64,000 nt of DNA from Mucilaginibacter frigoritolerans (GTDB taxonomy: Bacteria; Bacteroidota; Bacteroidia; Sphingobacteriales; Sphingobacteriaceae): NCBI RefSeq assembly GCF_007830615.1, contig NZ_VLLI01000003.1:310001-374000 (forward strand), in the 5' to 3' direction. A program made the translations under genes and the position numbers. Positions 45,246 to 55,403 of this stretch are shown one piece after another. The notes under the pieces were generated by a model, which had not been told where the DNA came from, ran no database searches, and was given only the letters and a program-made list of their open reading frames with translations. Each line of letters begins with the position of its first letter. Position 1 is the first letter of the stretch.

Positions 45246-45685
45246 TTCACAGCACTAACCCCAAAACGGTTCAGGAAATCAACACCCTCGTCGCTGGCCA
45301 GGCCTTTGTAAGCAGCGTATGACTTGTCAAAAAACACCTTTTTAACGCCTGCAGAGAAGATAAGCCTTGCACAGGGCAGACAGGGCGATAAAGTGGTATA
45401 AAGTGTAGCACCTTCCAAATTAGCCCCATTCTTCACCGCATACAATATGGCATTCTCTTCGGCATGAAGGGCAAGTGAGCAGCTCCCTTTCGAATCGCGT
45501 GCACAGCCCGTTGTCGGCCACTCCTCATCGCAGTTATGGGTACCCGCCGGCGGACCATTATACCCGATAGATATGATCCGCGTGTCTTTGGCTAAAACGG
45601 CACCGACCTGGGCCTTAACGCAATGTGAGCGTTTGGCCAGGTCGGTTGCCAGATTCATAAAAATATGGTCGAAACTTAATTTCAT
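45233..45685 (-). CDS. dCMP deaminase (ComE-like)
   Basis: 150 residues of the zinc cytidine/deoxycytidylate deaminase fold. His74 and Glu76 in LHAEENAI and Cys102/Cys105 in SPCLPCARLI bind zinc and activate water. An extra Cys/His group (HNCDEEWPTTGCARD, about 50-63) is typical of dCMP deaminases with a second zinc site. It converts dCMP to dUMP for thymidylate synthesis. The start codon lies inside one arm of a period-8 repeat and the stop inside a period-7 repeat. Confidence 0.92.
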   Translation of the reverse strand: MKLSFDHIFMNLATDLAKRSHCVKAQVGAVLAKDTRIISIGYNGPPAGTHNCDEEWPTTGCARDSKGSCSLALHAEENAILYAVKNGANLEGATLYTTLSPCLPCARLIFSAGVKKVFFDKSYAAYKGLASDEGVDFLNRFGVSAVKFEE

Positions 45686-45768
45686 TAGTTCATTAGTTCA
45701 CTGGTTTATTAGTAATGTATCGAACAATTGCCCCAATGAACTAATGAACAATTGAACTAATGAACAAA
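45681..45768. repeat. Inverted period-8 spacer element upstream of dCMP deaminase
   Basis: Left arm TTCATTAG, TTCATTAG, TTCACTGG, TTTATTAG (45681-45713), right arm of inverse units AATGAACT, AATGAACA (45734-45768). The left arm contains the deaminase start codon, and the right arm ends 5 bp before the permease stop. Confidence 0.65.
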
Positions 45769-45772
45769 AATA

Positions 45773-47407
45773 TTAATGCCCTCCTGAGGCTTGAACGTGA
45801 TCAAGGTCAATACCTTGTTTAAGCAGTTCGCGTCCTACTTTCCATGCAAAATATGCCAGGTAAGTAAAGCCCATTACCGGAACAATGTACGAGAAGTGGA
45901 TACCACTCATACCCGCAATCAGGTTATTACTACCATCAGCAATTTTACCTTGTAGTGGTGGTATAATTGATCCGCCTAAAATCATCATAATTAAAAATGC
46001 TGAACCCTGGCTGGTATATTTTCCTAAACCGGTAATAGATAGAGCGAAAATTGATGGCCACATAATTGAGCAGCATAAACCACCGCTGATAAATGAGAAG
46101 GTTGCCACTCTGCCGGTGGTAAATAAACCTACCAGCATAAAAATAACACCTAATATACCCAAAACAGATACGGTGCGGGTTGGCTTTTGCTGACCAATAA
46201 AGAAAGCAACCACCAAAACAGCAACACATACTGCATAAATGTAAAGATTACTTACATCAACACCGGTTAATGCATTGGCAAGTAATACAACACCAAATGC
46301 TAAAAACGGAATAATAACATATAACACATTTTTAGTTGTTTTTGAAAGATTAAAAGCACCAATAGAGCCTGCAAAACGGCCTATCATTAAGCTACCCCAA
46401 TATAAAGAAATGTAAGGAGCTATCTGCGATTCTTTAAATGAACCAAACTCAGGTGTTTTTAATAATGAACCCATGTTACTTTGTATGGTTACCTCGGTAC
46501 CTACATAAGTAAAGATAGCTATCATACCTAAAATTAACTGAGGATATTGCATGGCGCCCCAGCCTTCTTTGTTCTTTTTAGCAGCAAAAATAGTGCTGAT
46601 AAGCGTAATTAAAATAATACCCAATGACGCATAAACAAAGTATTGACTTGGAATTGAAGTCCATTTGCTTAAAGGAGTGGCAGCAAGAATCAATAAAAAT
46701 GCAATGAATATAACCAAAAGCGGTGCGTTTGCTTTTTGGCTCGATTCGATTTTCTCATCACTGGTAACCTTCGGAAGGTTAGATACCCAAAAGAATAAAG
46801 CAACTGCCAGGAACAACCCTGCTAAAATGTAATACAAATTATTAATAGATGATATTTCTACTGCGGCACCTGCTGCCTGAGCTTTTGCAGAACCAAACAA
46901 TACAATACTCACTACAATTGGGCCTAACAAAGCACCTATATTGTTAACACTACCCGCAAAGTTTAATCGGTTTGAACCGGTTTCAGGTGGACCCAAAACT
47001 ATCACAAATGGATTGGCTGCAGTTTGTTGTAACGAGAAACCTAATGCAATTACGAAAAATGAACTTAATATAAACCCAAAAGATCCGGAGTTTACTGCAG
47101 GGATCATTAACAGTGCGCCTACAGCTGATAATATCAAGCCAAAAACAATACCGTTTTTATAACCTATTTTATTAAGTATATCAACCTTTGATGCTGCTGA
47201 TGCAAAGTACAATATCAGCGACCCGATAAAATAACCACCATAAAATGTAAAATCAATTAACTGCGATTCAAACTGCGTTAAGCTGAAATGCGTTTTGCAA
47301 AATGGTATAAAAATACCGTTAGAGGCCGCAAGAAAGCCCCAAAAAAAGAATACAGTAATAATAGTGTACAACGCGGTGCCGTAACTTTTAGAGTTTTTTT
47401 GTTCCAT
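45773..47407 (-). CDS. FHS-family sugar:H+ symporter (MFS)
   Basis: 544 residues with 12 or more membrane spans. The N-terminal half ([45 protein letters not shown]) and [37 protein letters not shown] are hallmarks of the fucose/glucose-galactose permease (FHS) group, with the Asn residues used in sugar binding. Longer than E. coli FucP (438) because of extra loops and spans in the middle. It should import a monosaccharide at the inner membrane. It diverges from another sugar transporter at 47600. Confidence 0.88.
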   Translation of the reverse strand: MEQKNSKSYGTALYTIITVFFFWGFLAASNGIFIPFCKTHFSLTQFESQLIDFTFYGGYFIGSLILYFASAASKVDILNKIGYKNGIVFGLILSAVGALLMIPAVNSGSFGFILSSFFVIALGFSLQQTAANPFVIVLGPPETGSNRLNFAGSVNNIGALLGPIVVSIVLFGSAKAQAAGAAVEISSINNLYYILAGLFLAVALFFWVSNLPKVTSDEKIESSQKANAPLLVIFIAFLLILAATPLSKWTSIPSQYFVYASLGIILITLISTIFAAKKNKEGWGAMQYPQLILGMIAIFTYVGTEVTIQSNMGSLLKTPEFGSFKESQIAPYISLYWGSLMIGRFAGSIGAFNLSKTTKNVLYVIIPFLAFGVVLLANALTGVDVSNLYIYAVCVAVLVVAFFIGQQKPTRTVSVLGILGVIFMLVGLFTTGRVATFSFISGGLCCSIMWPSIFALSITGLGKYTSQGSAFLIMMILGGSIIPPLQGKIADGSNNLIAGMSGIHFSYIVPVMGFTYLAYFAWKVGRELLKQGIDLDHVQASGGH

Positions 47408-47599
47408 TATTAATTAGGTTTCTACGAAAGATTTTTTTAAGACTCTAAACATAACTATTTTTTATAATTCTGTCATAAATTTTTAATTAATTAACCTACT
47501 GTGTGTTTTCATTTTCTTAAACGATAATGGCTTTCTGTTTTATTTATCGGCAACTGTTATGTACATTGCATGGTAAACCTTTATATACCAATTATAAAA

Positions 47600-48928
47600 A
47601 TGAAAAAAAATTCTGTTATGGCCTGGGCCATGGTAGTGGCCCTTGGTGGCTTTTTATTTGGTTTTGACACCGCAGTTATATCCGGTGCCGAAAAATCCAT
47701 ACAACAGTTCTGGCACCTATCAGTATTCGAGCATGGGCTTACTATCTCCATTGCACTTATCGGTACCGTCATCGGCTCATTACTGAGTTCAAGGCCATCT
47801 GATTACTTCGGCAGAAAAAACACTTTATATTTTGTAGCTATTGCTTATTTCATATCATCCATAGGCACTTCACTGGCCGACAACTGGTATATTTTTTTAA
47901 TCTTCAGGTTTGTTGGTGGCCTGGGTGTGGGCACTTCGTCCGTAACCGCGCCTATTTACATTTCTGAGATTTCGCCCGCAGGGCGTCGTGGCACATTGGT
48001 TGGTTTATTTCAGTTTAACATTGTTTTGGGGATACTGATCTCCTACCTGTCTAACTATTTAATTACTCAATTTGGCGAAGCCTCCTGGCGATGGATGTTA
48101 GGTGTACAGGCTTTTCCTGCTGCATTATTCCTGGTGCTGATTTATTTTATACCCGAAAGTCCCCGCTGGCTTATTCTTAAAAAAGGTCAAATCAACCAGG
48201 CTTTGGCTATACTACAAATCATCAATCCATTAAACAGCAATGAAGAGCTTAAAGCCATTCAAAATTCAAAGCTGGAAAATACCGAAGGCAATGCCGATAA
48301 TTTATTTTCGGGGCAATACAAGAAGCCCATTATATTGGCAATGCTGTTTGCATTTTTTAATCAGGTATCTGGCATTAACGCTATTATTTATTATGCGCCC
48401 CGTATTTTTGAAATGGCCGGGCTTGGCGCACACTCTTCCCTGTTATCAACAGTAGGCATCGGCTTAATTAATTTTATTTTCACCTTGCTGGCCATTAACA
48501 TTATTGATAAAGTTGGCCGCAAGCTTTTAATGATGATTGGCTCCTTTGGGTTAATAGCATCGCTATTTTTGGTGGCATATACCTTTTACGCTAAAAACTT
48601 TAGCGGCTACGCTGTGCCGGTTTATATGATGATCTTTATTGCATTCTTCGCCTTTTCGCAAGGCGCCGTTATATGGGTATTTATATCCGAGATTTTCCCT
48701 AACCAGGTACGTGCCAAGGGACAAACCTTAGGCAGTTCTACCCATTGGATAATGGCCGCTCTGATCGCTTTTAGTTTCCCGTTTTTTGCAGAAAAGCTGG
48801 GTGGAGCTATCACTTTTTCCTTTTTTGGATCGATGATGGTGCTGCAACTCATTTTTGTGTGGAAATGGATGCCCGAAACAAAAGGAAAATCGCTCGAGCA
48901 AATTGAATCGAACATAATTATGCATTAA
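47600..48928 (+). CDS. Sugar porter of the major facilitator superfamily
   Basis: About 442 residues from the ATG at 47600 (A-rich context); an upstream ATG at 47570 would add MVNLYIPIIK. Twelve spans with full sugar-porter motifs: GFLFGFDTAVISGA in TM1, RPSDYFGRKN, FVGGLGVGTSSVTAPIYISE, PESPRWLI, FNQVSGINAIIYYAP, GRKLLMM and PETKGKSLEQIE at the end. Similar to xylose/arabinose/glucose:H+ symporters. The monosaccharide cannot be deduced. Divergent from the FHS permease, so both may respond to the same sugar signal across the 47408-47599 spacer. Confidence 0.9.
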   Translation: MKKNSVMAWAMVVALGGFLFGFDTAVISGAEKSIQQFWHLSVFEHGLTISIALIGTVIGSLLSSRPSDYFGRKNTLYFVAIAYFISSIGTSLADNWYIFLIFRFVGGLGVGTSSVTAPIYISEISPAGRRGTLVGLFQFNIVLGILISYLSNYLITQFGEASWRWMLGVQAFPAALFLVLIYFIPESPRWLILKKGQINQALAILQIINPLNSNEELKAIQNSKLENTEGNADNLFSGQYKKPIILAMLFAFFNQVSGINAIIYYAPRIFEMAGLGAHSSLLSTVGIGLINFIFTLLAINIIDKVGRKLLMMIGSFGLIASLFLVAYTFYAKNFSGYAVPVYMMIFIAFFAFSQGAVIWVFISEIFPNQVRAKGQTLGSSTHWIMAALIAFSFPFFAEKLGGAITFSFFGSMMVLQLIFVWKWMPETKGKSLEQIESNIIMH

Positions 48929-49070
48929 TTATTAGCTTTTAATAGTCAATTTTACAATACCATCAAAAAAATTTAATTAATTAATCACAATTTTAAGTTT
49001 GGTTGTTTAAGATATAAAATTGCATATTCGTGCTGCCTTTTTTAATTAATGTGCACTTAAGTCTGACTTA

Positions 49071-49730
49071 ATGATAGAAGCTGTTATTTCGGGTATTGGA
49101 TTTGGATTAGTGCTCACGTTTTTGACCGGCCCGGTATTTTTCGCATTGATAAAAACCAGTATTGACAAGGGATTTCAAGCAGGCGTAGCCCTGGCATTGG
49201 GAGTAGTTTGCAGCGACATGGTATTTGTTGGCGCCATATTATTTGGTTCACAATATTTTGATGTTACCGCTAAGGATAAAATATACGCAGGCGTTGTAGG
49301 TAGTATTATTTTATTTGTAATAGGTATTTACTACATGTTTAAAAAAGCGCAAACAAGCTATAATACTACCGTACCCGTACCTACCAGGCTGCATAAAGCC
49401 GGGTATTTTTTTAAAGGATTTTTGATGTGTATCTTTAATCCTACCATACTTTTCCATTGGACCATTGTTATTGGCGCTGCCAGTACCGTATACCACCAGG
49501 GCGTACACAACCGGTCGGCCAAAATTGCCGTTATGTTTTTAACGGTATTAATTGTTCAGTTTGGATTAGATACCACCAAGGCTTTTTATGCCGATAAACT
49601 GCGCGATAAAATCTCTGTAAAATTCATCCACCGTTTAAATGAAGTTGCCGGTATTGCCTTAATTATTGCATCACTGGTATTACTGGATAAACTGGTAACA
49701 CATTTTGTATTCTCGGCACCTTCGTCTTAG
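49071..49730 (+). CDS. LysE-family exporter
   Basis: 219 residues with about six membrane spans. The N-terminus IEAVISGIGFGLVLTFLTGPVFFALIKTSIDKGFQAGVALALGVVCSD is the LysE/RhtB family signature (GPVFFALIKTS in place of the classical GPGP), and NPTILFHWTIVIGAAS follows in the second half. These proteins export amino acids or small solutes across the inner membrane; substrate not deducible. The TAG stop belongs to the first unit of a period-7 repeat. Confidence 0.87.
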   Translation: MIEAVISGIGFGLVLTFLTGPVFFALIKTSIDKGFQAGVALALGVVCSDMVFVGAILFGSQYFDVTAKDKIYAGVVGSIILFVIGIYYMFKKAQTSYNTTVPVPTRLHKAGYFFKGFLMCIFNPTILFHWTIVIGAASTVYHQGVHNRSAKIAVMFLTVLIVQFGLDTTKAFYADKLRDKISVKFIHRLNEVAGIALIIASLVLLDKLVTHFVFSAPSS

Positions 49731-49866
49731 TCTTAAGCTCTTAGTTTGGTGTCTTAAGTCTTACTTGCATTTTTTATAAAAGGAAAAAGTCTTAAGCTTG
49801 ATTGGGAAATGATTGATTTCATCTCACAAACAGACTTAAGACTTCGAACTGTAGACTAAAGACTAA
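49726..49866. repeat. Inverted period-7 spacer element between lysE-like gene and purF
   Basis: Left arm units GTCTTAG, TCTTAAG, CTCTTAG, TTTGGTG, TCTTAAG (49726-49767), right arm of inverse units AGACTTA, AGACTTC, GAACTGT, AGACTAA, AGACTAA (49832-49866). About 65 bp of unrelated sequence separates the arms. Confidence 0.65.
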
Positions 49867-49869
49867 TAA

Positions 49870-51777
49870 TTACATATAACCTCTCTGGTTCTTTCCTTCC
49901 ATCCAGTTTACAAAGGCGCGGTTAACAACTTTGTTGCCTCCTGGTGTTGGGTAGTTGCCGCTAAAGTACCAGTCGCCCAAATGACCTGGACAAGCCACGT
50001 GCAGGTTATCCAGTGTTTGGTAAATCACTTCAACTTTAGCTTTGATATTTGGAGGGGTGATGATCTTTGCAATACGATCAGATATTTCCTGATCAGTAAA
50101 TGGCTCATAAATAGCCTGCACATAGTTAACTACTTCTTCTTTTGGTAATGAAGAGCTGTCTTTACATTGCTGGTAAACCTTAAGAATCACATCCTCTTTT
50201 CCGGCATCTTTTAACAGGCTGATAGCTGCTTCAAAAGCCACAAACTCACCCATACGAGACATATCGATACCATAACAATCCGGATAACGGATTTGAGGAG
50301 CCGATGAAACTACCACAATTCTTTTAGGACCAAGCCTGTCAAGAATTTTCAGGATACTTTGCTTTAATGTAGTACCACGAACAATAGAATCATCCAACAC
50401 TACCAAAGTATCTGTTCCTTTGTTTATCAAACCATAAGTGGTATCATAAACGTGTGCCACCATTTCGCTGCGGTCAGCATCCTGGGTAATGAAGGTGCGT
50501 AGCTTAACATCCTTAATAGCAATTTTCTCCACCCTAGGAGCCATGCAAAGCACTTCTGTTAATTCCTCTTCACTTATCTTATCTTCGCGGTTCAGTAACC
50601 TGTCGCGCTGGTATTTTTTAATGTATTTGTGCACCCCCTCAACCATGCCATAAAAAGCAACTTCTGCCGTATTGGGGATATAGGAGAACACTGTATTTTT
50701 CACATCGTGATCAACGGTATTCAATATCTGCTCGCATAATAAACGGCCCAATTGCTTACGCTCACGGTAAATAGAAGCATCACTGCCGCGCGAAAAATAG
50801 ATGCGCTCAAATGAGCATGCCTTCTTTTCAACCGGCTCGCTGAACATATCTTCGCTGATGCGTCCGTTCTTTTTAACAATAAGGGCATGGCCCGGTTTTA
50901 TCTCGCGGATATCTTCAATTGGTACATTGAAGGCGGTTTGAATAGCAGGACGTTCTGATGCCGCCACAACTATCTCATCATTATAATAATAAAAAGCTGG
51001 ACGTATGCCTACCGGATCGCGCATTACAAAAGCATCTCCATGACCCAAAATACCGGCTATGGTATAACCACCATCCCAGTTTTTGGCCGATTTACGGAGA
51101 ATTTTAGCCACGTCCATATCATTGGCAATCAATTTACTGATCTCAATGTTATCATCCAGGCCTTCGCGTTTGTATTGATCAAACAGGCCCTGGTTTTCGG
51201 TATCAATAAAGTGGCCTATTTTCTCCAGTACAGTAACCGTATCCGCTTTTTCTTTTGGGTGCTGACCAAGATCGTATAACTGTTGTAGTAACTCATCAAC
51301 ATTAGTCATGTTAAAGTTACCGGCAATTACCAGGTTACGGGTCATCCAGTTGTTTTGCCTTAAAAATGGGTGGCAATTTTCAATACTGTTTTTACCGTGT
51401 GTACCGTAGCGCAAATGGCCCAGTAAAACCTCACCTGCAAAACTCACGTTTGCTTTCAGCCATTCGGCATCGTTCATTTTTTCGGGAGTTTCCTTCTGGA
51501 TATCGGCAAACTTTTTCTGGATATACTCAAATATATCAGCCACGGCATTGGAAGCCATGGACCGGTGCCTGCTTATATAGCGTTTACCGGGTTCAATATC
51601 CAGTTTAATGGTAGCAACACCTGCGCCATCCTGGCCGCGGTTGTGTTGTTTCTCCATTAAAAGGTAAAGTTTGTTAAGTCCGTACAGTGCTGTTCCGTAC
51701 TTTTTTTGATAGTAAGAAAGTGGTTTTAACAGGCGAATGAACGCCACACCACACTCATGTTTTATCTGATCACTCAT
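49870..51777 (-). CDS. purF: Amidophosphoribosyltransferase (long Bacteroidota PurF type)
   Basis: 635 residues, longer than the E. coli enzyme (505). The class II glutaminase domain has its nucleophile Cys9 after an 8-residue leader (IKHECGVAF) and the EKQHNRGQDGAG motif. The phosphoribosyltransferase domain carries the PRPP loop LVVLDDSIVRGTT. A C-terminal extension of about 100 residues ends ACPGHLGDWYFSGNYPTPGGNKVVNRAFVNWMEGK. It makes phosphoribosylamine, the first purine step. Single-gene unit with a TACCTTTG box 16 nt before the ATG. Confidence 0.9.
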   Translation of the reverse strand: MSDQIKHECGVAFIRLLKPLSYYQKKYGTALYGLNKLYLLMEKQHNRGQDGAGVATIKLDIEPGKRYISRHRSMASNAVADIFEYIQKKFADIQKETPEKMNDAEWLKANVSFAGEVLLGHLRYGTHGKNSIENCHPFLRQNNWMTRNLVIAGNFNMTNVDELLQQLYDLGQHPKEKADTVTVLEKIGHFIDTENQGLFDQYKREGLDDNIEISKLIANDMDVAKILRKSAKNWDGGYTIAGILGHGDAFVMRDPVGIRPAFYYYNDEIVVAASERPAIQTAFNVPIEDIREIKPGHALIVKKNGRISEDMFSEPVEKKACSFERIYFSRGSDASIYRERKQLGRLLCEQILNTVDHDVKNTVFSYIPNTAEVAFYGMVEGVHKYIKKYQRDRLLNREDKISEEELTEVLCMAPRVEKIAIKDVKLRTFITQDADRSEMVAHVYDTTYGLINKGTDTLVVLDDSIVRGTTLKQSILKILDRLGPKRIVVVSSAPQIRYPDCYGIDMSRMGEFVAFEAAISLLKDAGKEDVILKVYQQCKDSSSLPKEEVVNYVQAIYEPFTDQEISDRIAKIITPPNIKAKVEVIYQTLDNLHVACPGHLGDWYFSGNYPTPGGNKVVNRAFVNWMEGKNQRGYM

Positions 51778-51793
51778 GACTGGTAATGAGCCG

Positions 51794-51801
51794 CAAAGGT
51801 A
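51794..51801 (-). promoter_or_regulatory. -7 box (TACCTTTG) of purF
   Basis: A perfect TAnnTTTG box on the minus strand, giving a predicted leader of about 13 nt. The same octamer precedes purA at 30020-30027. Confidence 0.45.
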
Positions 51802-52024
51802 TAATTTAAATGTTAAAACTTTGAATTAACAATGTCATAAAAATGCATTAATCTGCAACATTAATTTAACAGCAATTTCACTTACTTAAGCAGCTGATTT
51901 TGAAAATTTTAAGCATAAACAATACTTATTAAGTAACGATTAAGATAGACGGCAAGGTATAAGATGCTTCAATTAGTTTAATTTCTACATTTACTAAAAC
52001 AACCAATTATCTCACATCATCAAC

Positions 52025-52879
52025 ATGAAGAAATTATTTTTTTTCTCACTTTTAATTTGTGCCGCATGGATCAACTGCACCCTTGCGCAGGATGGTAAAC
52101 CCTTGTTTACCCATGCCATAGGCGTGCAGGCTTATACCTATCGTAACAGCTTCCCAAATGGTGTAGCAGCAGTGCTTGATAGTGTTAAAGCACTGGGTAT
52201 AACCGAAATGGAAGGCCCTAATCCTAAAAACATCAGTCCCGAAGAATTTAAAAAAATGTTGGATGATCGCGGTATCAGCATGCCATCTATCGGTATTGAT
52301 TATAATGCTATTGTGAAAGATCCTGAAGCTGCTATAAAACTGGCTAAAGTATTCGGCTCCAAATTTATTATGGTGGCCTGGATACCGCATGGCAAAACCT
52401 TTACTATTGATGATGCTAAAAAAGCAGTGACTGATTTTAACCGTGTTGGTAAAATTCTGAAAGAAAACGATATCACCTTTTGCTACCACGACCATGGTTA
52501 CGAGTTTGGCCCTTACGGGGATGGGACTTTGTTTGATTATATTGTTCAAAACACCAATCCTAAATATGTATCCTTCGAGATGGATTTAATGTGGACCTTC
52601 CATGGTGGCGCCAACCCGGCTCAATTGTTATATAAATATAAGGGACGCTGGAAAATGGTGCATCTTAAAGATATCAGAAAAGGCATTGATAATGATTTAA
52701 CCGGTGGCACCAATACCCATAATGATGTTGCCGTAGGCACAGGGCAGCTTAACTATCCTGAAATAATAAAAGCAGCCAAAGCAGTAAACATAAAACATTA
52801 TTTTATTGAAGACGAAAGCCCGGATCACGCTATACAAATACCCGTTACTATTGCTTATTTGAGAGGTTTGAAAAAATAG
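52025..52879 (+). CDS. Exported sugar phosphate isomerase/epimerase-like TIM-barrel protein
   Basis: 284 residues with signal peptide (MKKLFFFSLLICAAWINCTLAQ). The AP-endonuclease-2/xylose-isomerase-like TIM barrel shows likely metal ligands in YHDHGYEF, EMDLMWTFHGG, MVHLKDI and a final FIEDES. Exported members are common in Bacteroidota carbohydrate loci, where they may epimerise or oxidise/reduce sugars together with Gfo/Idh/MocA enzymes. No such partner is adjacent here, so the substrate is unknown. Monocistronic, followed by a stem-loop. Confidence 0.83.
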   Translation: MKKLFFFSLLICAAWINCTLAQDGKPLFTHAIGVQAYTYRNSFPNGVAAVLDSVKALGITEMEGPNPKNISPEEFKKMLDDRGISMPSIGIDYNAIVKDPEAAIKLAKVFGSKFIMVAWIPHGKTFTIDDAKKAVTDFNRVGKILKENDITFCYHDHGYEFGPYGDGTLFDYIVQNTNPKYVSFEMDLMWTFHGGANPAQLLYKYKGRWKMVHLKDIRKGIDNDLTGGTNTHNDVAVGTGQLNYPEIIKAAKAVNIKHYFIEDESPDHAIQIPVTIAYLRGLKK

Positions 52880-53275
52880 ATTTTTTTAACCTGCGTAGCT
52901 TAAAAAAAGAAAGCCTGACGGTGAATACTGTCAGGCCTATCATAATATAGGTTTATAATTGGTTTAGAATTCCGTTTTGATTGTTTTAAAACCAGGATAC
53001 AAATCACTGCCCCGTTTTAAAATTTTGATGAAATTAGAACAAAAAAGTATATAAAAAAAATATTTTTTGTTATTTTTTTTAAACAATGGGGTAGTTTATC
53101 AACCATTTTTAATACTGCAATATTAAAGCAAGCTAAAAACTTATCAAAAACACCAAAAACTATATTTTTTTTATATAAAATTATCACATTTATTCCTTTT
53201 TTATTCCATTTTTTATCATTTTAAATACTTTTTAAAATATTTAAAAAAGCCTCAACACAGCAAAATATTTTTCAA
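52880..53275. other. Convergent gap with a stem-loop and AT-rich tract
   Basis: 396 bp between two convergent genes. It has a stem-loop at 52913-52936 and then about 280 bp of extreme AT richness with long A and T tracts (52990-53275). No gene is visible. Confidence 0.6.
52913..52936. terminator. Stem-loop between convergent genes, possibly bidirectional
   Basis: GCCTGACGGT and ACTGTCAGGC flank GAAT. The one imperfect pair is G-U on plus, but the T-rich tract is on the minus-strand side, so it may serve both directions. Confidence 0.55.
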
Positions 53276-55249
53276 TTATTTAGTAAAACCTACCAATTGA
53301 TGAAGCTTTACAGGCTCATATACATGTCCTGCTTTAATTACCAGTGTTACATTACGGATAGCCCTTATGTTATTTAACGGATCGCCATCAACAATTATTA
53401 AATCGGCCTGCTTGCCTGTTTCAATTGATCCGCTTTGCTTATCAACCTTCATTACCCGGGCTGGTGTTATTGTAGCAGTTTGAATAGCCTGCATAGGCGT
53501 TAAACCTGCATCAACATAAAGCTCCAATTCACGATCGAGGCTATACCCTGGGAAGCCCTGATCGGTACCGGCTACAATAGTTACATCATTATCATAAAGT
53601 ACTTTTAATATTTTAAGCAAACTTTGGTACATCAGTCTGAATTTAGCTGCACGGGTCGGATCCATCCCAGTATCTTTAAACAAGGCCTGTAAAGGTAATG
53701 GCAGCGTATAAAATGCAGGTTCCATAGTTGTAATATCGTCCTTGGTTGAGCGAAACTCCATCTCAAAAACACCAACCGTAGGGTCAATCACCACATGATG
53801 ATCTTTTATAAATTTAATCGCTGCTACACTTATTGAATCGTTAAAATCAATAGACCTGTCTTTATTCCGTTTCATGATGGAGTAAACATAGGTGATGTGA
53901 TTAACCATGTTCATACCGGAGTCAACCCCTTGCTGTAAAGTCATACCTTCGGGAATGTGCCCGGTTACGGTTAGGTTTAGCCGGTGCGCCTCATCGCAAA
54001 TAGCCTTTACAATTGCCGGTTTAACAGAGCTGTATATCTTAATCTGTACAAATCCGTTTTCTTTATAACGATCAACCGCTTTTATAGCTTCTTCTTTAGT
54101 ATCAGCCTGAATAACACCCAGTCCATACGGGCCCTTACCATCAATAATACCAGCCTTTAATATTAGCGGACCAATCCCTTTACCATCATCAATGGCTTTT
54201 TTTACGGCATTTATGTATTCAAACTCGTTACCGCAATCGCGCACGGTAGTAACACCTGCTGCAAGGTACGCCGGCCCCCATTCGGCCTGTTCAAAGTGGG
54301 CATGCATATCCCACAAACCCGGTAGTATGGTTTTGCCTTTAGTATCAATAATTTTTGCACCCTTTGGTATAGTCACTCCGCCTACTTTACCAACCTGGGT
54401 TATCACCCCATTTTCTTCCAGCACTACGGCATCGGGTATTGTTTTCTGATTAACCACGTCAACCAGGGTGCCACCAACAATAGCAATTACCTTATCACCG
54501 GCTGTTTGTGTCGGTACGGCACTGGTAAACAAACGCATGCTATAACCTGCAGCCCTCGCAATTAACTCGGGCAACAGGCTTTCGTATTGTTCGCTCATCA
54601 TTTCCAGCTTATCTGCTTCAGCATCATTGGTTATCAGGCATATTAAATTACCTGCTTTATCTGTCCAAACCAATTCATTGCCCCAAATTAATCCGCTAAT
54701 GGTATACCTATCCAGCAAAAGAGGCTTGCCGTTAAAGCTTAACTCATCCTCCCCATCCTTTTTTATCTGTACAGCACCCACTGGCAATATTTTTATACTG
54801 GTCGGGTTATGGTGTTTTTTCCAAAACTGCAGCAATACCTGCTGTGCGGTACCGGGTGCATAACCTGCAATAGGAAAAGTTAAAGCGTCAATATTTTTGG
54901 TGAAGGTAGAGTCATCCACTTTTATAGATGCACTGTTTCCCTTTATGGTAATACTATCATTTATGGTGGCTGAACGTGCAACCCGTCCATTAAGGAATAA
55001 TGACAATGGCTGTAATGCCGGAGTAAGGCTCAATTCCGTTTTTAAAGGAACCGGCGACCCACGGTCAGTAAACTTAAAATCGACCGAATAGGTTATCTTA
55101 TCTTTACTTTTAGTAAGATGATAGGTTTCTTTACCGATGTTCTTTTCAAATTTATGCAGCAAAAAAACACCGCTATCAGCGGTCAGGTTTTGTGCACCGG
55201 CATTTAGCACTAATCCCGCTGAGCTTAAAAGCAATAATAATCTCTTCAT
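53276..55249 (-). CDS. Exported amidohydrolase (imidazolonepropionase-like)
   Basis: 657 residues with signal peptide (MKRLLLLLSSAGLVLNAGAQ). The first 240 residues form a beta-rich domain without recognised motifs. The amidohydrolase domain starts at about 255 (GDKVIAIVGGTLVDVVNQKTIPDAVV) with metal ligands in LPGLWDMHAHFE, TVTGHIPEG and VAGTDQG, and ends PARVMKVDKQSGSIETGKQADLIIVDGDPL. Such exported enzymes are usually dipeptidases/prolidases or cyclic-amide hydrolases; substrate unknown. Monocistronic, downstream of amtB on the same strand. Confidence 0.85.
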   Translation of the reverse strand: MKRLLLLLSSAGLVLNAGAQNLTADSGVFLLHKFEKNIGKETYHLTKSKDKITYSVDFKFTDRGSPVPLKTELSLTPALQPLSLFLNGRVARSATINDSITIKGNSASIKVDDSTFTKNIDALTFPIAGYAPGTAQQVLLQFWKKHHNPTSIKILPVGAVQIKKDGEDELSFNGKPLLLDRYTISGLIWGNELVWTDKAGNLICLITNDAEADKLEMMSEQYESLLPELIARAAGYSMRLFTSAVPTQTAGDKVIAIVGGTLVDVVNQKTIPDAVVLEENGVITQVGKVGGVTIPKGAKIIDTKGKTILPGLWDMHAHFEQAEWGPAYLAAGVTTVRDCGNEFEYINAVKKAIDDGKGIGPLILKAGIIDGKGPYGLGVIQADTKEEAIKAVDRYKENGFVQIKIYSSVKPAIVKAICDEAHRLNLTVTGHIPEGMTLQQGVDSGMNMVNHITYVYSIMKRNKDRSIDFNDSISVAAIKFIKDHHVVIDPTVGVFEMEFRSTKDDITTMEPAFYTLPLPLQALFKDTGMDPTRAAKFRLMYQSLLKILKVLYDNDVTIVAGTDQGFPGYSLDRELELYVDAGLTPMQAIQTATITPARVMKVDKQSGSIETGKQADLIIVDGDPLNNIRAIRNVTLVIKAGHVYEPVKLHQLVGFTK

Positions 55250-55338
55250 AAGGCTGGTTTATAATGCAATATATTAATTTTTAGAAAAGAATATTGAGTA
55301 GGATGAAAAATTAGTGGCGGAGCGTGGACTTCTCCCAC

Positions 55339-55368
55339 AAAAAAGACCCGGATATAAATACCCGGGCC
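55339..55368 (-). terminator. Rho-independent terminator of amtB
   Basis: GGCCCGG and CCGGGTC arms (one G-U pair on the minus strand) followed by six T on the minus strand, 36 bp after the amtB stop. Confidence 0.85.
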
Positions 55369-55403
55369 TACATAGTAAAAGAAAAACTGAAACTGACTAT
55401 TAA

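Noticed and set aside
52052..52549. Minus-strand open frame of 165 codons
   Set aside because: It is antisense to the exported TIM-barrel gene, which has a signal peptide and metal-ligand motifs.
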